From Rhodotorula mucilaginosa (lineage: Eukaryota > Basidiomycota > Microbotryomycetes > Sporidiobolales > Sporidiobolaceae): a stretch of DNA of 64,000 bases. Of this stretch, positions 58,163-64,000 are shown one piece after another. Made by a program: the position numbers and the translations under genes. The stretch covers positions 372,001 to 436,000 of the forward strand of contig CP137868.1 of assembly GCA_034406715.1 (NCBI GenBank), given 5' to 3'. The notes under the pieces are model-generated. The model made no database searches and was not told the DNA's origin. It was given only the letters and a program-made list of their open reading frames with translations. Each line of letters begins with the position of its first letter. Within the stretch, counting starts at the first letter, position 1.

Positions 58163-60000
58163 GGTGAGAGTATCGATCTAGAGGATAGAGTGCACGTGTC
58201 GAGCGATTCGATGCCGAATGCGAGGTCACGCTGCGCCGGAAGGTGCAGACGAGTTGGGCGAGGTGGTGACAAGAGACGCGAGGCGCGTGCGGAAGCTGCG
58301 GGGGTGGCCCAACGAGCCGCGGGCATCGGTCAGGGTCAGCAACGATGCGCCACACACCAGCGTAGTTCCCTTCGTGCCCGGTGCCTCCCTCTTGGGCCAG
58401 CGAGGAGGGGCTACTGCGACCGCCGCGTCGTTCGAGTGGGCGAAGCACCCCGGCGGGTGCAGACGCGTCGGCGAACCTCGTCGAACGCCTTGCGCCCGGC
58501 AGACAGGCTTGCAGGGACTCTGGGATGTGCTTCTCGCGGGTACTCACCGAGCTAGCGGGTCGAGCGGCGGGGTGGGAAGGCGGAGAGAGGTCGCGCTTCC
58601 CTTCTCTCGAAGTCTGGCCGACCTCGGGGTAACCACTCTCCTGGCTACACATACTCTGCAAGCTCTAGACCGAGCTGCTATTCGGTCTACAGACTCCTCG
58701 GCCCGCTCTACCTTCGAGGATCGGCTACCCGAGTGGTCCCCAACTCTCGCCAGCTGCGCCGCAGCGCATCGCTCAATACGATCACACTCGCTATGCTGCC
58801 GCCCGCACTCGGAGCACCTTGCTGTTGCACCCGACTCGAGCTACCGAGCACACTGCTCGCGTTCCACTGCTGCCTTCGAGCGCTACAACGAGTGCGGCAA
58901 GGAGCGAGGCACCTAGCACCTTAGCCGCCTCGCCTGCAAGCCAGTCATAATTCTCATCAAAGCCAAACCGTGGGGACACCGCGTCTCAATGCTAGCGGTA
59001 TACCCCGCACCGCAGTCCTCCCGCGAACTGGGCAAAGTGGCCAACCCTGTCGCCTCCGCCCCGACGTCGATTCATACTGAGTTTGGACAAGCGTACGGAG
59101 CACCCGTGCTTGTCACGCCACTTATGGCTGGAGTGACGGGATTTTATCTCGCACGCGTGACCAGCCGCGCGCCACTGCAGGAACAAGCCCAGCCGGGGCA
59201 AGCTTGCTCCAACAGTCTCCGGCGACTCGCGCCACGCCGGCCAGGCCGCGGCACGCTGCGGCATTCGGAACACGGCCACAGTGACAGACGCAAGTCTCAC
59301 TAATAGTAAGAGGCCGCGATCAATGCTGCCTCTGTCGTCAACCGAAAATGTTGACTGCAGCAGGGCTGAGAAATCAAGACTAGAGCTCTTGTCCGCATCC
59401 TACCGCGAAAGTCTGACAATACGCGCGTGGCAGCTCGCTCATGTAGAACGCTCTACTTTTTGGAAGAGTATGCTCCTTGTAATCGTCGAAAATCTTCCAG
59501 TCAAGTCGCGGGGTGATGATGTTGCCTTTTCGCGACGACACCCAACTTGCCCAAGTCCACACCTCTGCGCGTGGTGGTCGCACCCGCCATGAGCTCGACA
59601 AGCCGAGTTGGTCGGCGGACCCAGCCGCGCCAGACAACGTCTACGCCTCGGACGCTCGCTTGCCGGACGTGTGAGAGCACTCCTCCACTCTCGGCTTTTC
59701 TGAGAGCGGTGAAAACTGATCATTCCGACCTTTCCTAGGCGCCAAGAGGCGAGTCCGCTGCGATGGAATGAGTCCTTGCGAGGCGTGCTTGCGGCACGCA
59801 GCGTGGAAGGGTCGTCCGGCTCCGACCGAATGCGAGTACGACGCAGGAGTCGTCCCGGTACCGAATCCCGCCGTACAGCCGAATTCGTCCGCCGGTGAGT
59901 CTCGAAGCGTATCGAGGGGCATACGGCCATAACGTGGGCACTGTGACTAGTAGCGCGCGCGCTCCTGCGCGTTCTCTTCACATGGGCTCCAGGCGGGCGA
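58163..60000. other. Long intergenic region between divergent RHO1 and Zn2Cys6 gene
   Basis: About 1.8 kb, the largest gap in this gene island. It must hold the RHO1 promoter and leader (right of 58163) and the promoter of the transcription-factor gene. Open frames of 230-250 codons exist on both strands (for example 58218-58916 plus and 59439-60182 minus), but they are Arg/Ser/Ala-rich, overlap each other and match no family, so I do not call them. Confidence 0.45.
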
Positions 60001-61298
60001 ATGCTGATGATGTCCGGCGACTTGCTCACCATAGGGTCTTCTTCAGCATCCGCATCGGGCAACACAAGCCCCCAAGGAGGTCCTGCGACGGCGGCGGCGT
60101 CTGGTGACCACGAGCTCGGCGAAGTCGCTTCCTCGTTCGGCAAACACCCGGGCAAGCCTCTGCAGAAGGGTCTGGCCTGCATTTCCTGTAAGGCCGGTTC
60201 GCTAGCGCAGAGAAGTTCTGTTCAGAGGGAATTACGCGTGCTGACTCGCCATCTTTCCTTCATCAGGCAAGTCTAGGCGCGTGAAGTGCGACGGCGCAAA
60301 ACCTGCATGCTCGTCCTGCGTGAAGACCGCCAAGTGGAAACGCGAGCCGATTCAATGCGTTTACCGTGCCGACCTCTACGTGCAGCAATGCCGCGACGAA
60401 GAGATGCGTCAGCGTATGGGCGCCAGCGACGTCAAAACGGAGGATAGCGACGACATATGCTGTCCCCCCGAACCCGCGGCAGATATGTCCTCGTCGACCA
60501 GCTCTCTCGAAGCGATGCAGCCCGACGAGCCCCAGTGCTGCCCCTCGACTCGTAAGCCTCGCGTTTGCTCAGGTGCCAAAACTATAGTCGTTTTGCTGAT
60601 GACGCGTGCATCCGCGAACAGTTGTTGGGGTCCCGACTGTCCTGCCGGCTATTCTGCCGCCACTGCCACCTCTGCCACCTCTGCCCGTCTTGCACACACT
60701 CGCCCATCGGACGAAAGAGACCACTCCGATGAACGTCGACGACCCGACAATGGCCACGTTTTCGTCGTCGTCGACGCCAAGTTTTCGAGTAGCCCGCGAC
60801 GATAGCACTTCGTTCTCCGCTCCTCCCCGGCCATCTCGCGCTTCCTCGCAATCCGGGCTGACAACGAATCCACCCTCGCCGGCAATCACGCACTCCGAAA
60901 CCGACTTGTCCTCCTGGCCTTCGCCACGTTCACCGCTGGACGGGTGGTGCTCCAACCTCGTCGCGACTTATCCACCGGTGCCTTATCCGCCGGCGACGTC
61001 CTTCGATGGCATCAATCCAGCCTGGACCGAGGCGCTCAACACTGGTGTCATTCCGCCGCTGAGCTTGAGCGACACGCTTGAAACGCTCGGCCTCGGAGCA
61101 GGCGGCGGTGGCGACGCGAGGGCCGACTTCGACATGGCCGACTTGTCGATGCCCCTTCCCGCAACCGTCATCCTCAGCTCGTCGGCGTTGAGCACGCCAG
61201 CACTCAAGAGCGAGGCGAGCTTCGGGATGGAAACGCTTGCGTTGCCGATGGACACGCCGTGGATATCCAGCGGAAGCGCGCCGCTCGGATACGAATGA
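60001..61298 (+). CDS. Zn(II)2Cys6 fungal transcription factor
   Basis: The start at 60001 (MLMMSGDLLTIGSSSASASG) opens a short Ser/Gly-rich lead, then GKPLQKGLACISC; a 78-bp intron (GTAAGG about 60190 to catcag about 60267) joins KSRRVKCDGAKPACSSCVKT and IQCVYR. This gives the binuclear zinc cluster C-x2-C-x6-C-x6-C-x2-C-x(n)-C with the basic KSRRVKC core that contacts DNA. After a Ser/Glu-rich linker and an intron (about 60553-60628) the rest is Pro/Ser-rich and unstructured, ending WISSGSAPLGYE at 61296-61298. There is no fungal-specific middle homology domain, so the protein is short (about 380 residues) for this class. The target genes are unknown. An extra 5' exon cannot be excluded. 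Confidence 0.85.
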
Positions 61299-61641
61299 AT
61301 TGCCCGCTCTTCTGGCCCGCACAATGACGTACGGACGAACCTGTCGATAACTATAGAATCATGATCAGCTTCCGCTTGTTGTAAATGGCAGCTCCTCGGC
61401 AGGAGGTCTGTGTAAGGCAAATTTTTTACGTTTGACTCTTCGATTCTCGCCATACAGCAGCGAGAAGAGCATGCTCGGGAGACTAGTGAGTGCCATGTGC
61501 AGAGCCGAGTGATTTTTAAAGTATCCGTAAGGGGAGTTTGGCTGACCGCGCAAGGTGCAGGCTCATCGCTCGCTCATCCGTACCTTTCCTCCGAAGTTCG
61601 CTTCATCAAGCTCTCACTTCTCGACTACATCTCGCTACAAA
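61299..61641. other. Short intergenic gap
   Basis: 343 bp between two same-strand genes; 3' flank of the transcription factor and leader of the RidA gene. The frame runs open leftward from the RidA ATG to a TGA at 61543, but without an ATG. Confidence 0.5.
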
Positions 61642-62471
61642 ATGCCGGCTTCCATGTCTGTCGTGTCGACCTCTGAGGCTCCGTCCGCCGTCGGTCCCTA
61701 CTCGTGCGTTCTCTCTCTTCGACCGCTGCACAAATCGTCCGCGATAGTGGGGGGAGCCACCGGAAGACTCGCCAGCGGCCTGGTAGCCCCTGAAACAGCA
61801 AGGGGCCTGCATCACCAGCCAGCCCTAGCATGGGACACAAGACGTCGGTGGCCTTCCTTGGTGCTGACTGTTGCCTCTGACCATGGTCATGTTTGCTCTC
61901 ACACAGGCAGGCAATTCAGACCGACTCGCTCGTGTTCCTTTCCGGATGCATTCCGCTCGTTCCCGAGACGATGAAGGTGATCGAAGGCGGCATCGAAGAG
62001 CAGACTGTGAGTTTGACGCGTGTTGTCTGTCCGGCCAGCGCAGCGCTAATCCGTCCGCGCTCCAGCGTCAAGCGTTCCGCAACTTCAAGGCAGTGCTCGC
62101 CGCTTCCGGATGCCAGGTCACGGATGTCGTCAAGACGACCGTATTCCTGCAGTCCCTCGGCGACTTTGCCAAGGTGCGTTTCGCAGACGAGCAATGGAAG
62201 CGCGACCTTCACCGGAAAGCGCAGACGTGCGGCAGCGCGCTGACAACGATCAACGCTCTGCCCATGCAACAATAACCACAGGTCAACGAAATCTATGCAG
62301 AGATCTTTGGCGACCACAAGCCGGCTCGCTCATGTGTCGAGGTGCGTTCACTAATCAGATTCGCAATGGGCCGCCAACTGAACCGATTGTCGTGCTTCGC
62401 GCGCTGCTTAGGTCGCCAAGCTTCCGTTGGGCGTTCTTTTCGAGATCGAGGGCATCGCTGCACGCAAGTAG
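61642..62471 (+). CDS. RidA/YjgF/Mmf1 family imine deaminase
   Basis: Removes reactive 2-aminoacrylate and related imines made by PLP enzymes such as threonine dehydratase (family knowledge). Start 61642 MPASMSVVSTSEAPSAVGPY; after an intron QAIQTDSLVFLSGCIPLVPE then TMKVIEGGIEEQT; after the next intron RQAFRNFKAVLAASGCQVTD then VVKTTVFLQSLGDFAK; then VNEIYAEIFGDHKPARSCVE; last exon VAKLPLGVLFEIEGIAARK, stop 62469-62471. The conserved Arg of HKPARS, which binds the substrate carboxylate, is present, as are the GPYSQA, GGIEEQT and VVKTTVF blocks. Five exons. The leader frame reads like a mitochondrial presequence (SHFSTTSRYK) but has only a GTG, not an ATG, at 61555; so the visible form is cytosolic unless a non-AUG start is used. 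Confidence 0.93.
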
Positions 62472-63182
62472 AGGCCACAGGCGCACCCGGACGGGTGACT
62501 GCAACAGATCTGTGGAAAGATCCTTGCGCACGCTGTTCGGAACAGATTGGGCCCCAAAGTCCAAGCTTTTTCAGCTGCTTCGGTACCACAGCGAGCGATG
62601 ACTATGCATGTACGCCATATCTTATGAGCTGAGGTTCGATAAGCATTACCCGTGCATGAAAGGATGCCGTCTTCGCGGTGACTGCGGATCAATCAGCTTG
62701 AGTCGACGTCTGCTTCTGAACTTTGCTCTCGCCAAGGTTCGCATATAACGTACAGTATGTGTGCGTACAGCCTCTTTGTCCCCCAACCGACCTCAACAGG
62801 CAGCTGATCTTATCCCTGCTGCATGTGGCGTGACCCAGGCGGATGAGAGAGATGCCTTTTTTGCATGCACATGACCAGCTTCTTACCCAGTTTTCTCGCT
62901 TCACAGACGTCGGATTTGCATCGGTATCAAAGGGAGGGCTTGCTTCATACCTCTGCTATGTACGACAGCTGATCCGAAGTCCTCCGAGGCTGACACCGTG
63001 ACGGGAGAAGGCGTCAAAGGCAAAGCGAGGAGAGGAGGATCGTGCGATTTTTTGTGGGGTAAAAGCTGCGGGCGCCATCAGCTGCAGCAGCTGTGGGCGG
63101 TGAACTTCTCTCGAGAGCAGAATCTCCTCCTCCGCTCTTCTCTTCCTCCTCATAGCCAAACGAGGAGAATCCGAGTCCAAGC
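62472..63182. promoter_or_regulatory. Upstream region of the glutamate dehydrogenase gene
   Basis: 711 bp between same-strand genes, holding the 3' end of the RidA gene and the promoter and leader of GDH2. A CT-rich stretch (63120-63155) lies just before the start codon, typical of fungal leaders. No other feature seen. Confidence 0.45.
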
Positions 63183-64000
63183 ATGCCATCAGCCACCCTG
63201 AACCCGCCGTCTCCGCTGGAGCATCTCAAGGATCGCCTCGACGTTCCGAGAACTCCTTCTCCCGGTCAGTGATGTGCCTGCCACGCCCGCGCCCCGTGCA
63301 CTTGCGCTGACGGCCATTGCGAGCGATGCAGCACACGGCATCATCAAGCAAGATGACCTCGGTTACCGCACTGCACGCTTCGCCGGCAAGGACACCCACA
63401 AGGCGGCCGTGATCGACGTGCGTTTCCGAGTTCCGCCTACAGCTGCTCTCGTGCTGTTCCTTTTTTGATCGACAGACTCGCTGCTACACAGATCGTCGCG
63501 TCCAATGGCTTCCTTCCCGACGTGCTCGTGCAGAGCGAGTACGTTGATCCGCTCGCTCCCCCTCTCCGGCTTCCCGAACATTTCCGCATGTGAGCTGATC
63601 TTGACAATTTTCGCGCCTTCCGCAGGGTCGAGTGGTTCTACAGCCAGCTCGGTATCGACGACGGCTACTTCAGCCTAACGAACCCGCAAGAGGTCGCGGA
63701 CCACGTCGAAGTAGGTCATCACCCTGCTCATAACGCGTCGACGATCTCTCTAAATGACACATGATCCACAGAGTCTGTACGGCGCCAAAGTGCAAGCCCA
63801 CGCTAGCCATCAGGACTACCTCGAGATCAAGCTCGAGAAGGAAAGCGAGGTGAGTCGAGGCGGCCCTAACACACCATCGAAAAAGAACCGTTCGCTGGTT
63901 CTGACCCACCGTGCCTTGGCAGACATCCGCCGTCTACATCTACACCTCGCCGCCGGGCGTTTCGCTCAAGTCAGGCCCGCAGTACGAGCAGCGGATCGAC
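63183..64000 (+). CDS. GDH2: NAD-dependent glutamate dehydrogenase, large type (5' part)
   Basis: Oxidises glutamate to 2-oxoglutarate and ammonium with NAD. Only the N-terminal part is in the window. The start at 63183 (MPSATLNPPSPLEHLKDRLD) is followed by exons reading GIIKQDDLGYRTARFAGKDT with HKAAVID, IVASNGFLPDVLVQSE, VEWFYSQLGIDDGYFSLTNP with QEVADHVE, SLYGAKVQAHASHQDYLEIK and TSAVYIYTSPPGVSLKSGPQ to the window end. The (F)AGKD...VID..ASNGF.PD.L...VEWFY..LGIDD.YF order is that of the N-terminal regulatory domain of the about 115-kDa fungal Gdh2 (yeast: ...VDWFYNSLGIDDLFF). The first intron's acceptor (around 63330) is not settled. At least five introns. The dehydrogenase domain would lie beyond position 64000. 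Confidence 0.88.

Noticed and set aside
58218-58916. 232-codon plus-strand frame upstream of RHO1
   Set aside because: Low-complexity, overlaps other frames in a probable promoter/leader region, no family match.
59439-60182. 247-codon minus-strand open frame near the Zn2Cys6 gene
   Set aside because: It overlaps the start of the real zinc-cluster gene in antisense, is Arg/Ser/Pro-rich and has no recognisable motif.

Overview
This window is nuclear DNA from a fungus, most likely a basidiomycete red yeast of the Pucciniomycotina (Rhodotorula/Sporobolomyces type). The basis is GC-rich genes broken by many introns of about 50-100 bp with GT...AG ends, tight and often divergent gene spacing, a typical fungal gene set (Pik1, Rho1, Ste6-type exporter, Zrg17-type transporter, large NAD-glutamate dehydrogenase) and an intron-bearing tRNA-Tyr gene. 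The species is inferred, not shown.

Layout. 1-14.3 kb is a gene island: phosphatidylinositol 4-kinase PIK1 (minus), an RNase III-fold protein (plus), a long Ser/Pro-rich disordered protein (plus) and a tiny two-exon mitofissin (Atg44/DUF1748) gene (plus). 14.35-32.93 kb is the most unusual part: a complete tRNA-Tyr(GUA) gene whose 3' part is the start of a 2.59-kb unit repeated head-to-tail seven times plus a truncated eighth copy. Every later unit begins with the same 3' tRNA fragment (anticodon arm, intron, T arm, acceptor end, Pol III terminator) and lacks the 5' part. The units are nearly identical and contain no recognisable protein gene. 32.9-44.6 kb is a graveyard of mobile elements: a broken Ty1/copia retrotransposon, at least seven 5'-truncated copies of one LINE family with a tetranucleotide (ATCT)n tail (several with clear target-site duplications, three of them inside the copia element), a separate RNase H-bearing LINE remnant, a non-autonomous hAT-like DNA transposon with terminal inverted repeats and a 7-bp duplication, and two long G homopolymers.

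44.6-64 kb is a second dense gene island: Zrg17-like cation diffusion facilitator (minus), WW-domain protein (plus), Ste6-like ABC exporter (minus), cysteinyl-tRNA synthetase (plus), RHO1 GTPase (minus), Zn(II)2Cys6 transcription factor (plus), RidA/YjgF deaminase (plus) and the 5' end of NAD-dependent glutamate dehydrogenase (plus, cut by the window end). The genes are ordinary housekeeping or signalling functions and do not form a cluster. Functional links are loose: Pik1 and Rho1 both serve secretion and cell-wall growth, and Ste6 would export a prenylated mating pheromone. CDS coordinates run from start codon to stop codon and include introns; individual exon borders were read by eye.
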